Part shown: positions 42,341 through 49,397 of the stretch, in pieces
Layout of the letters: each line of letters opens with the position of its first letter
Position numbering within the stretch: the stretch's first letter is position 1
Source of the DNA: Phycisphaerales bacterium
GTDB taxonomy: Bacteria; Planctomycetota; Phycisphaerae; Phycisphaerales; UBA1924
NCBI GenBank assembly: GCA_022843545.1
Contig: JALHNL010000004.1
Location: 1-64,000, forward strand
DNA length: 64,000 bases
Reading direction: 5' to 3'
The notes under the pieces: generated by a model
Told to the model about the DNA's origin: nothing
Database searches by the model: none
The model's input: only the letters and a program-made list of their open reading frames with translations
Position numbers and translations under genes: made by a program

Positions 42341-42433
42341 TCACACGCCCTATATCCATCACGACCGATAGGTGCATCGGAGCCCGTGACGGGTGGGTTG
42401 AGCGTGTCGTCTCTGAGTTGTGTGAGATTTGCC

Positions 42434-42444
42434 GGAATAAACGG
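42434..42444 (-). promoter_or_regulatory. Conserved CCGTTTATWCC element upstream of fliC1
   Basis: CCGTTTATTCC on the minus strand, with its distal edge 231 bases upstream of the ATG. The same 11-mer with one change occurs 233 bases upstream of the fliC2 ATG. The first eight bases resemble the GCCGATAA -10 of flagellar sigma28 promoters. A matching -35 is not evident. Confidence 0.5.
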
Positions 42445-42573
42445 ACCAGGGCTCCCAGACCACGCTACAGCCGTTGCCGCAGCCACCACCCGGCCGATCG
42501 CGCCACCCGATCCCGCCCGCAAATACAACACAGACAACGGTTTACGTCCGAGTTGCACACCTACCCACCGGGC

Positions 42574-42610
42574 CAAAAATGAAAGACGCCCCGGCCTGAG
42601 CCGGGGCGTC
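42574..42610 (-). terminator. Rho-independent terminator of fliC2
   Basis: Minus strand: 11-pair perfect stem (GACGCCCCGGC with GCCGGGGCGTC, loop 4) followed by TTTCATTTTTGG. It sits about 40 bases after the stop of flagellin 2 and closes that transcript before the fliC1 promoter. Confidence 0.9.
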
Positions 42611-42651
42611 TGGAGGATTCAAGATCAGGCTTTACCCTAGACTACCCGGGA

Positions 42652-44187
42652 TTAACCCCGGAGAAGGGCCAGAGCCGACTGCGGCTGGCTGTTCGCCAGG
42701 CCCAGCGAGTTCTGAGCCGCCTGGCTCAGGATCTGACCGCGGGTCAGCGAGGCCGTCTCGTTGGCGAAGTCGGCGTCGCGGATCACGGACTCGGCGGCGG
42801 CGGAGTTCTCGAAGCTCACGCCGAGGTTGCGGATGGTCGCACCCACGGTGTTCTTCTGGAACGCGCCCAGGCGCCCACGGAGCGAGGAGATCTGCTTGAT
42901 CGACTCGTCAACCACCTTCTGGGCCTTGGTCAGGTCGCCGTCAACCACGTTGAACGAGCGGCCGTTGCCCAGGGCGCTGAGGAACCCGACCTCGCTGTTG
43001 CCCAGCTTGCGGGCCGAGACGTCCTGGATGCCGATCGCCACCTTGCCGCCGATGTCCACGCGGGAGGCCAGCTGGAACTCCGCGCCGCCGCCGGTGATGG
43101 TGAAGGCGTTGCGCACGCCGGTGGCCTGGGCCTCGGCGGTGCGGAAGTTGACCTCGACATCGAGGAAGTCGGTGTTGATGCGGGCGGTCTTGCCCTTGGT
43201 CGTCGCCTGGATGCCGTTGATGGTGGCGGCCAGGTTCTGGCCCGCGTCACGAACGCCGTTGGCGGCCGTGGTGCTGTTGAACAGCGCGGCGCCGGCGGTG
43301 TTGGGACGGTTGGAGTTGGTGCCCAGCACGTTGTAGACGCCGGCCTGGGCCACGGCGGTGTTGATGCCCGCGGCCTTGACGACCTTCACCGAGGTGAAGG
43401 CGTCGCTGCCGAACTCGCGGCTCTTGAGGAACACGCCGTTGGTGCCGGCGCCCGAGGAGTAGGCCGAGGCCGTCACGCCGGTCACGTCGCTGTAGGTGTT
43501 GATCGCGGCGACGATCTGGGCGGTGGTGGTGCCCGAGGCGAAGGAGAGTTCGCGGCTGCCCAGGGAGCCGGCCACCTCGATGGTGAACAGGCCCGAGTTG
43601 GTGCCCAGGTCCAGCGCGCCGCCGGTCGACAGGTACAGCGAGCCCTGCTGAGCGGAGGTCGTGATGATGGCCTGAACGGCGATCTGACCGCCCTTGGCGA
43701 TCTTGGCGCTGTTGACGCGGAAGTCGGTCACCGCGGCCGAGACGCTGCGGGTCTGGAAGTCAAAGTTGCCGTTGAGCAGCTTGACGCCCTGGAAGTTCGT
43801 CGAGTCGGCGAGGCGGTCGATGGTCTGCAGGATCGAGTCGATCTGCAGCTGGTTCGCGTTCTTCTCCTCAACCGACAGACCGGCGTTGTTCGCCGTGCCG
43901 GTCACGAGGCTGCGGAGGTCGGTGAGCAGGTTGCTGAGCTCCTGCAGACCGCCCTCGGCGATGTTCACGATCTGGTCGGAACGCTCGGCGTTGCCGATCG
44001 CGGCGTTGAGCGCCGACTTCTCGGAGCGGAGGTTCTCGCTGGCGATCAGGCCCGCGGGATCGTCCTTGCCGCGGTTGATCCGCAGGCCGGTCGACAGACG
44101 CTCGAGCGTCGTGTTCAGGCCTTTGTTGTTGACTCCGAGGTTGCGCTGCGCGATGAGAGAGACGGGATTGGTGTTGATACGACTCAT
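42652..44187 (-). CDS. fliC: Flagellin 2
   Basis: 511 residues. The D0/D1 ends are almost the same as in flagellin 1 (RINTNPVSLIAQRNL, LERLSTGLRINRGKDDPAGL, and a C-terminus SQPQSALALLRG), with a more variable centre. ACGGAGGATCTC precedes the ATG. Its own terminator follows at 42574. With flagellin 1 this is a recent tandem duplication; differences concentrate in the surface-exposed centre, which would change the filament exterior. Confidence 0.95.
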   Translation of the reverse strand: MSRINTNPVSLIAQRNLGVNNKGLNTTLERLSTGLRINRGKDDPAGLIASENLRSEKSALNAAIGNAERSDQIVNIAEGGLQELSNLLTDLRSLVTGTANNAGLSVEEKNANQLQIDSILQTIDRLADSTNFQGVKLLNGNFDFQTRSVSAAVTDFRVNSAKIAKGGQIAVQAIITTSAQQGSLYLSTGGALDLGTNSGLFTIEVAGSLGSRELSFASGTTTAQIVAAINTYSDVTGVTASAYSSGAGTNGVFLKSREFGSDAFTSVKVVKAAGINTAVAQAGVYNVLGTNSNRPNTAGAALFNSTTAANGVRDAGQNLAATINGIQATTKGKTARINTDFLDVEVNFRTAEAQATGVRNAFTITGGGAEFQLASRVDIGGKVAIGIQDVSARKLGNSEVGFLSALGNGRSFNVVDGDLTKAQKVVDESIKQISSLRGRLGAFQKNTVGATIRNLGVSFENSAAAESVIRDADFANETASLTRGQILSQAAQNSLGLANSQPQSALALLRG

Positions 44188-44291
44188 GAGATCCTCCGTG
44201 CACGCGCCGCATGCGGCGACGCACGCCCCGACGGGGCAGATGTCGGATGAACGCCGGAACCACGACGCCCGGGTTCACCCTCTCGGCCCGC

Positions 44292-44307
44292 CCGGCATCC
44301 GTACCGG
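44292..44307 (-). promoter_or_regulatory. Candidate CsrA-binding hairpin in the fliC2 leader
   Basis: Minus strand: arms CCGGTA and TGCCGG (six pairs, one G-U) around the loop CGGA. GGTAC before GGATG is close to the CsrA consensus but lacks the central AR. It is 105-120 bases upstream of the ATG, the same distance as the fliC1 hairpin, although the surrounding leader sequences have diverged. Confidence 0.6.
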
Positions 44308-44409
44308 TCGGGGTGCGCGGTCCCACGATGGGGCCGTGACACGGGGTTGGCATCGGTGACACCCCGGGGTCCGGTGAGCGCGCACGGAGGCTTGCACGCA
44401 CCGAGAGGG

Positions 44410-44420
44410 GGTATAAACGG
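44410..44420 (-). promoter_or_regulatory. Conserved CCGTTTATWCC element upstream of fliC2
   Basis: CCGTTTATACC on the minus strand, preceded by GTG (GCCGTTTA resembles a sigma28 -10). Its distal edge is 233 bases upstream of the ATG, against 231 for fliC1. Confidence 0.5.
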
Positions 44421-44507
44421 CACACGCCGCACGGCCCGTTTGGGTGAGCCGCGCGGCGCGTCCTGTAACCTGTGGATTTCCGGAAATGCCCTAGACCGAG
44501 AACACGC

Positions 44508-46055
44508 TTACTGCCGCAGCAGGGACAGCACGTTCTGCGACTGCTGGTTGGCCAGCTGCAGCGCGCTCGTCGCGGCGCTGGACAGGATCTGCGACCGCGA
44601 CAGGGCGGAGGTCTCGAAGGCGAAGTCCGCGTCGCGGATCACGCTCTGCGACGCCGAGAGGTTCTCGATCGCGGTGCTCACCGCCCGCTGGTTGGTCTCC
44701 AGCGTGTTGCGTTCAAGGGCGCCCAGCCGCCCGCGAAGAACCGAGATCTCATCGATCGAAGACTGGATGATCCTCGAGGCGTCGGCGAAGTTGCGCGAGT
44801 TGAGGTCGTTGTCCCCGCCCGAGCGGACCGAGTCCAGGAACGCCAGGGCCCCGTTCACCAGCGTTCCGCCCAGCCGGGACGCCGCGATGGAAGGCAGGCT
44901 CAGGAACACCTGCTGCGACGAGTTGATGTCGCCGCCGAGCTGGTAGAGCGCGCCGCCCCCGGTGATGTTGAAGGTCGTGTTTGACCCGTTGGTGGTGGCG
45001 AATGTCGCGTCCAGCAGCAGGTCCAGCGAGAGCGTGTTGGAGTTGGTCAGCGAGATGTTCAGCCCGCGCCCGGTGCCCAGCGCGCCGTTCACGATCGCGA
45101 ACACGTCGCGACCCTCGTCCCGGTTGGCGGGGATCAGCGTGCCCGCCGTCACCAGCGCGGGGATGGCCGCCGCGGCCGGCACCGACTGCCCGTCGGCCAG
45201 GCGGTACGTCTGGAAGAAGCCGCCGCCCGAGGGTCCGCCCAGCCGCTTCACCGACACGAACTCCTGCGAGCCGTAACCGATGGACGAGAAGACGACGCCC
45301 GATGCGGCGTTGCCGTTGTTCAGCGAGGCCGAGATCCCGGTCACGTCCTTGAACTGGTTGATACCCGCGACCACCGCAGCGAAGGGCTGGCCCGACAGAA
45401 TCTCGATCACCTGCACGCCCTTAGGCCCGGCGATCTCGAGGGTGACCGACGACTGAATGACGCCGTTGCCCAGGGGCGTGGCGTAGTCACCGCGCAGATA
45501 GAGCCGCCCGGTCTGGGCGGAGGCCACCGTCTGCACGTCCACCTGCAGGCTCGACTTGCCCGTCAGGTTGACGCTCGGGATCGACGCCTTGGCGATCGCG
45601 GAGGGGTCCAGCCCGCTCACCACGTAGTCAAGCGACCCGTTGAGCAGCTTGAGCCCGCCGAAGGAGGCCGAGTTGCTGATGCGGGTGATGGACTCGATGG
45701 CCGAGTCGATCTGGAGCTGGTTGGCGGCGCGTTCCTCGTTGGAGGTCGCGCCGGTGTTGGCCGCTTCGACCACCAGGGCCTTGATCGAGTTGAGCAGGTC
45801 GTTGACCTCGGCGAGGCTGGCCTCCGCGGTCGAGATGACCGAGCTGGCCCGCTCCGAGTTCTTGATCGCCTGCTGAAGCCCGTTGATCTCGTTGCCCAAT
45901 CGGTTGGACACGATGATGCCGGCCGGGTCGTCCTTGCCGCGGTTGATCCGCAGCCCGGTGGACAGGCGTTCAAGCCGCAGACCCAGGTCCTGTTCGGCGC
46001 GCCCGAGGTTGGCGCGGGCGATCAGGGCGGGGACGTTTGAATTGATGCGGGACAT
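44508..46055 (-). CDS. fliC: Flagellin 3 (divergent)
   Basis: 515 residues from the ATG at 46055 (MSRINSNVPALIARANL). The D0/D1 core is conserved (LERLSTGLRINRGKDDPAGI, NLSASQSVIRDADFA, C-terminus NVLSLLRQ), but it is clearly more distant from flagellins 1 and 2. It is directly downstream of csrA (87-base spacer). Its Shine-Dalgarno lies inside the loop of a perfect hairpin, and a sigma54-like sequence lies about 55 bases upstream of the ATG. It may be a minor or proximal filament subunit. Confidence 0.93.
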   Translation of the reverse strand: MSRINSNVPALIARANLGRAEQDLGLRLERLSTGLRINRGKDDPAGIIVSNRLGNEINGLQQAIKNSERASSVISTAEASLAEVNDLLNSIKALVVEAANTGATSNEERAANQLQIDSAIESITRISNSASFGGLKLLNGSLDYVVSGLDPSAIAKASIPSVNLTGKSSLQVDVQTVASAQTGRLYLRGDYATPLGNGVIQSSVTLEIAGPKGVQVIEILSGQPFAAVVAGINQFKDVTGISASLNNGNAASGVVFSSIGYGSQEFVSVKRLGGPSGGGFFQTYRLADGQSVPAAAAIPALVTAGTLIPANRDEGRDVFAIVNGALGTGRGLNISLTNSNTLSLDLLLDATFATTNGSNTTFNITGGGALYQLGGDINSSQQVFLSLPSIAASRLGGTLVNGALAFLDSVRSGGDNDLNSRNFADASRIIQSSIDEISVLRGRLGALERNTLETNQRAVSTAIENLSASQSVIRDADFAFETSALSRSQILSSAATSALQLANQQSQNVLSLLRQ

Positions 46056-46056
46056 G

Positions 46057-46074
46057 GCAATCCTCCGTGATTGC
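46057..46074 (-). promoter_or_regulatory. Shine-Dalgarno hairpin of fliC3 (candidate CsrA site)
   Basis: Minus strand: GCAATC, ACGGAG, GATTGC: six perfect pairs closing a hexaloop that contains GGA and most of the Shine-Dalgarno, two bases before the ATG. GGA in a hexaloop over the ribosome site is the standard arrangement for repression by CsrA. Confidence 0.75.
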
Positions 46075-46107
46075 GTCCGAGATCGGAAGAGGCGAACGCG
46101 GGGTGCC

Positions 46108-46123
46108 AGCACATTCCGTGCCA
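46108..46123 (-). promoter_or_regulatory. Possible sigma54 promoter for fliC3
   Basis: Minus strand TGGCACGGAATGTGCT: matches TGGCACG-N4-TTGCW at all but one position, with the GG-N10-GC spacing. The -12 GC would place the transcript start near 46097, about 42 bases before the ATG and upstream of the Shine-Dalgarno hairpin. Caution: the neighbouring GTGCCAGC repeat resembles the dispersed palindrome family at 27037. Confidence 0.4.
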
Positions 46124-46141
46124 GCCGTGAATGACCTTGGC

Positions 46142-46549
46142 TTACTGCGCGGGGCGAGGGGCCGGCGGGATGCCGGTGCGGACCGACGGGGTCGGCCCCC
46201 CGGGGGGTAGAGAGGTGGGCGGGGCTGCCGGCGGGGTCGCGTGCGACCCGTTCAGGCTCAGGCTCGGGCCGGGGGTCGCCAGACGAGCGGCCTTGGCGAT
46301 CGGGCCCGTCGGGGTCCGCACGGGCGACTGCCCCACCGCGGTGCGGAGGGTCTGCAGGTCGCCCGCGACGGCGGCGGCCCGCATGTTCTCCGCCTTGATC
46401 GCGTCGTACACCTCCTTGCGGTGCACGGCGATCTTGGTCGGAGCGGTGATCCCGAGGCGGACCTTGTCGCCCCGGATATCCACGACGGTGATGGCGATTT
46501 CGTCGCCGATCATGATGGTTTCGTCGCGCTGGCGAGAGAGCACAAGCAT
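46142..46549 (-). CDS. csrA: Carbon storage regulator CsrA with long C-terminal tail
   Basis: 135 residues. The first 61 align with CsrA without gaps: [29 protein letters not shown] and [10 protein letters not shown]. The RNA-contact residues Leu4, Arg31, Val42 and Arg44 are all kept. CsrA is normally 60-75 residues. Here a further 70 residues follow, rich in Pro, Thr and Gly ([13 protein letters not shown]). It lies between fliW and fliC3. The mRNA leader has GGAAGGATG before the ATG and CAAGGATG further up, so autoregulation is plausible. It should repress flagellin translation. Confidence 0.95.
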   Translation of the reverse strand: MLVLSRQRDETIMIGDEIAITVVDIRGDKVRLGITAPTKIAVHRKEVYDAIKAENMRAAAVAGDLQTLRTAVGQSPVRTPTGPIAKAARLATPGPSLSLNGSHATPPAAPPTSLPPGGPTPSVRTGIPPAPRPAQ

Positions 46550-46626
46550 GCTCGCATCCTTCCTTGGATTGCGCGTCTAGGGTCGGTCAACAGGGTTCTC
46601 TCGCCGGGCGCGACGGTTCGCGCGAT

Positions 46627-46634
46627 CATCCTTG
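46627..46634 (-). promoter_or_regulatory. CAAGGATG motif in the csrA leader (possible self-binding site)
   Basis: The 8-base core of the CsrA consensus on the minus strand, 78-85 bases upstream of the csrA ATG. A second GGA, GGAAGGATG, overlaps the Shine-Dalgarno. No strong local stem was seen around it. Confidence 0.35.
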
Positions 46635-46709
46635 CCGGCGGTCAAACCCGGGAACGGAAGAGGCAAAGAGCGAGCGTCAGGGCGGTGCGCCCGGACGGGA
46701 AATCCGATG

Positions 46710-47156
46710 TCAGGCCGTCATGGCCGGCGCGCCCTGGGCAAGCTTCATGAGCGTGTGCCGGGTCGTCCAGCGCTTCTCGGCGAGCACGAACTGCTCGCCC
46801 GTCTTGCTGAGCGTGTTCACCACCAGCGGGCCCTGGAGGTTGCCGGTGATCGAGTGGTCCACCTTGTTGCAGATGACCAGCACCTGGGCGTCGTCCAGGG
46901 TGTTCAGGCCCAGCTCGGTCATCTGCTCGGGGCGGATGGGCACCGAATACTCGGGCACGAACATCGCCGGGTCGGTCACGATGAAGGCCAGGCCCGGCTC
47001 ATCCAGCGACTGCAGCCAGAAAAACGCCGAGTCGTCCGCCGGCTGAAGCAGGCAGAACCGGGTGCAGTGGCTGAAGCCCAGCAACCCCTTGGGGAAGGTG
47101 ATCAGGCGGTCGTCCGCGATCTGCACCGTACCGAACCGAGTCGTCCGCACGTCCAT
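46710..47156 (-). CDS. fliW: Flagellar assembly factor FliW
   Basis: 148 residues, the usual length. Motifs: TTRFGTVQIADDRLITFPKGLLGF, FFWLQSLDEPGLAFIVTDP, and LNTLDDAQVLVICNKVDHSITGNLQGPLVVN, all in FliW order. FliW binds CsrA and relieves repression; free flagellin competes for FliW. In this window it lies directly upstream of csrA on the same strand (160-base spacer), so the three partners are encoded together. Confidence 0.95.
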   Translation of the reverse strand: MDVRTTRFGTVQIADDRLITFPKGLLGFSHCTRFCLLQPADDSAFFWLQSLDEPGLAFIVTDPAMFVPEYSVPIRPEQMTELGLNTLDDAQVLVICNKVDHSITGNLQGPLVVNTLSKTGEQFVLAEKRWTTRHTLMKLAQGAPAMTA

Positions 47157-47307
47157 GTGTGCGCTCTCCGAGAGGCCCTAGCCGCCCCGGGCGTTGTTCC
47201 CGGGGCCAGTCCATCCGGCGATCCACGCCGGGCGACATCCTGTCACCCCCGCCCGGGCCGACGTTGAGCGGGGTCTGGTGAACCGAAGTTGTCCCGCGAG
47301 AGAGGCG

Positions 47308-49395
47308 TTAGGTGAGGAAGTCGAGCAAAGTGCGGGTCGAGGCGATCTGTCCTGAGGCTCTCAATGACGCTTCCAACTGGGTCTGAAGAAGGTTGAAGCG
47401 GCTGATGGCCTCGTAGTAATCCACGTCTTCCAGTTGGGTCCTGAGCTGTTCGTCGAGGGTGTTCTGCTCCGTCAACTGGTCCTTGAGCTGGTCCACGCGC
47501 TGGGAGGCCGAGCCGGTCAGCGCCTGGGCGACGGACAGACGGTCCGCCGCCTTCTGAATCTGTCCTCCCGCAAAAGCGATGCCAGCGTTGTCGTTGGTCC
47601 GCAGGGCCGCCGCCAGGTCGATGAGGTGGGTGAAGAGGTTGTCCACCCGGATAGCTGCTCGATCTTGCGCGATCAAGGTTGCGCTGAGTGGGTCCCACGA
47701 ACCGGAACTCAGACCCAGGTCGTCGGCGGCATCGGAGTTGTTCCGCTTCTGCACCGCGATCGCCCCGCCCGGGATGGTCTGCGTGAGCGCGATGCCGTTG
47801 GGCCCGTCGGTGAGCTGGGCGATGAACTGCCCCGCCGCGAGGGCGGGGGCCGAGCCGTTGATGGGCGGCTGGCCGATGGCGGTGTTGAACTGGTCGTTGA
47901 TCCGCTGGATGACCGTCTGGACGTTGGTCATGTCCTGGGGGCGAAGGTCCACGTCAAAGGCCTGCCCATTGCCCAAGGTGATGCGGAAGTCCACGTCGCG
48001 GGCGGGGTCGGGCAGGCCGGTGGTGGGGTTGGTGGCCCCGTTGACGATCCGCACCCCGCGCCCGTCGTTGAACTCCGACATCAGCGTGGACCAGTCCAGC
48101 GTGCGGATGCCCAGTTGCGAGGCGGTCAGGCCGTTGCCGGTGGTTTCCTCGATGGAGAGCGACGGCCCCGAGATCTCGTTCAGGATGTCCAGGCTCCGCC
48201 CCGACTCGCCGATCTGCACCCGCACGCCCAGGTTGGCCGACTCCAGCAGGCTGCGGATGTCGTCGATGGTGTCGGCGGTCGAGAGGTCGATGTCGCGGAT
48301 CACCGTGCCCGACGCCGGCCCCGCCGACGAGAAGCCCTGCGTGAGCTTCACGCGGATGGTGCCCAGCGGCAGGGTGAGCGCGGGGATGTCGGCCAGCCGT
48401 GTGCTCATCCGCAGCATCGGGTCCAGCCCTGCGCCGAGGGTGGTGCCGGTGGCGAAGCTGATCCCCGTCAGGCCCAGGTCGGCCGCGGTGATCCCGTTGG
48501 CGGTTTCGCCGAAGGTGAGCGTCGCGCCCGCGGCCATGTCAAAGGACAGGCTCGGACCCGAAACGCCCACGCCGCCCGGCCCCAGCACCGTGACGGAGTT
48601 GGTGGTCTCGTACGCGCGCACGGCGGTGGTGATGCGGTTGGCGATGTCGCTGAGGCTGGTTGAGCCGGCCAGGTCGACGTTGACGGGCGCGCCCCCGCCC
48701 ACCGAAAAGGTGATCGTGCCCAGCGCCACGCCCTGCCCGCGCGCGCCGCGGAGGTCCCCCACCGGCGTGGTGAGCATCAGGCTTGGGTTCAAAGGCACAG
48801 TGGAGCGCAGCCGGGCGGAGGTCTCGCCGATGGCGTTGTTGCCGCCGGTGGTGATGCGGATGGAGTCGCCCGAGCCCAGATCGGTGATCATCCCCTGCCC
48901 GCGCGACCTGAACCGCACGCCACCGAGGAAGTCCTCCACGGGCTGGGTGGTTGGCGTGTCGCCCCCGAAGACGTACAGCCCCGCAACCGAGCGGTTGGCG
49001 ATGTTCTTGAGGTTGGCCAGCATCGCGTCCACCACCACGGCCTGCTGCTGGCGGGTGGCGGGGTCGCTGGTCAGCCCGATCTGGGAGATCGCGATGGTCT
49101 GGGCCTCGCGGACCAGATCGGTCGTGTCGGTCAGGGCGGTGTCGAGCGTGCCCAGCACCAGTGAGGCGTGGTCGAGGTTCAGCGAGCGCTGGGCGCCCAG
49201 ACCCAGGCGGTCCTTGATCGACGCGATCATCGCCGCCGCCACCGGGTCGTCGCTGGGGCGGTTGATCCGCTTGCCGCTGGAGATCTGCTGCTGCACCCCG
49301 AACAGGTCGAGGTTGTTGCGCGTGATGTTGCTCAGGATGAGCTGGCTGGAGAGCAGCGTGGGCACGCGGCTGAAGTTGGCGGGGAGAACGGCCAT
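47308..49395 (-). CDS. flgL: Hook-filament junction protein FlgL, enlarged
   Basis: 695 residues, more than twice the usual FlgL (about 300). The N-terminus (SSQLILSNITRNNLDLFGVQQQISSGKRINRPSDDPVAAAMI) is the flagellin-like helix of FlgL. The C-terminus (LKDQLTEQNTLDEQLRTQLEDVDYYEAISRFNLLQTQLEASLRAS) fits too. Between them lie several flagellin_IN/hook-type modules (ITAADLGLTGIS, LTASQLGIRTLDW) that make up the extra mass. It starts two bases after the flgK stop. It joins the hook-filament with FlgK. Confidence 0.9.
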   Translation of the reverse strand: MAVLPANFSRVPTLLSSQLILSNITRNNLDLFGVQQQISSGKRINRPSDDPVAAAMIASIKDRLGLGAQRSLNLDHASLVLGTLDTALTDTTDLVREAQTIAISQIGLTSDPATRQQQAVVVDAMLANLKNIANRSVAGLYVFGGDTPTTQPVEDFLGGVRFRSRGQGMITDLGSGDSIRITTGGNNAIGETSARLRSTVPLNPSLMLTTPVGDLRGARGQGVALGTITFSVGGGAPVNVDLAGSTSLSDIANRITTAVRAYETTNSVTVLGPGGVGVSGPSLSFDMAAGATLTFGETANGITAADLGLTGISFATGTTLGAGLDPMLRMSTRLADIPALTLPLGTIRVKLTQGFSSAGPASGTVIRDIDLSTADTIDDIRSLLESANLGVRVQIGESGRSLDILNEISGPSLSIEETTGNGLTASQLGIRTLDWSTLMSEFNDGRGVRIVNGATNPTTGLPDPARDVDFRITLGNGQAFDVDLRPQDMTNVQTVIQRINDQFNTAIGQPPINGSAPALAAGQFIAQLTDGPNGIALTQTIPGGAIAVQKRNNSDAADDLGLSSGSWDPLSATLIAQDRAAIRVDNLFTHLIDLAAALRTNDNAGIAFAGGQIQKAADRLSVAQALTGSASQRVDQLKDQLTEQNTLDEQLRTQLEDVDYYEAISRFNLLQTQLEASLRASGQIASTRTLLDFLT

Positions 49396-49397
49396 GG

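Larger units (their letters stand above)
42214..42573 (-). promoter_or_regulatory. fliC1 promoter and leader region
   Basis: Contains no gene. Reading on the minus strand toward the ATG at 42213: CCGTTTATTCC at 42434-42444 (a conserved element shared with fliC2, resembling a sigma28-type GCCGATAA -10), a perfect hairpin at 42319-42340 with loop GGGA, and ACGGAGGACCTC in front of the ATG. The interval implies a leader of about 210-220 bases. Confidence 0.55.
44188..44507 (-). promoter_or_regulatory. fliC2 promoter and leader region
   Basis: No gene. Minus strand toward the ATG at 44187: CCGTTTATACC at 44410-44420, a GGA-loop hairpin at 44292-44307, a GCCGCATGCGGC palindrome at about 44204-44216, then CACGGAGGATCTC and ATG. 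Further upstream, between this element and the fliC3 stop, is a perfect 12-base palindrome ATTTCCGGAAAT at 44476-44487, which could be a regulator site for fliC2 or a weak end structure for fliC3. Confidence 0.55.
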
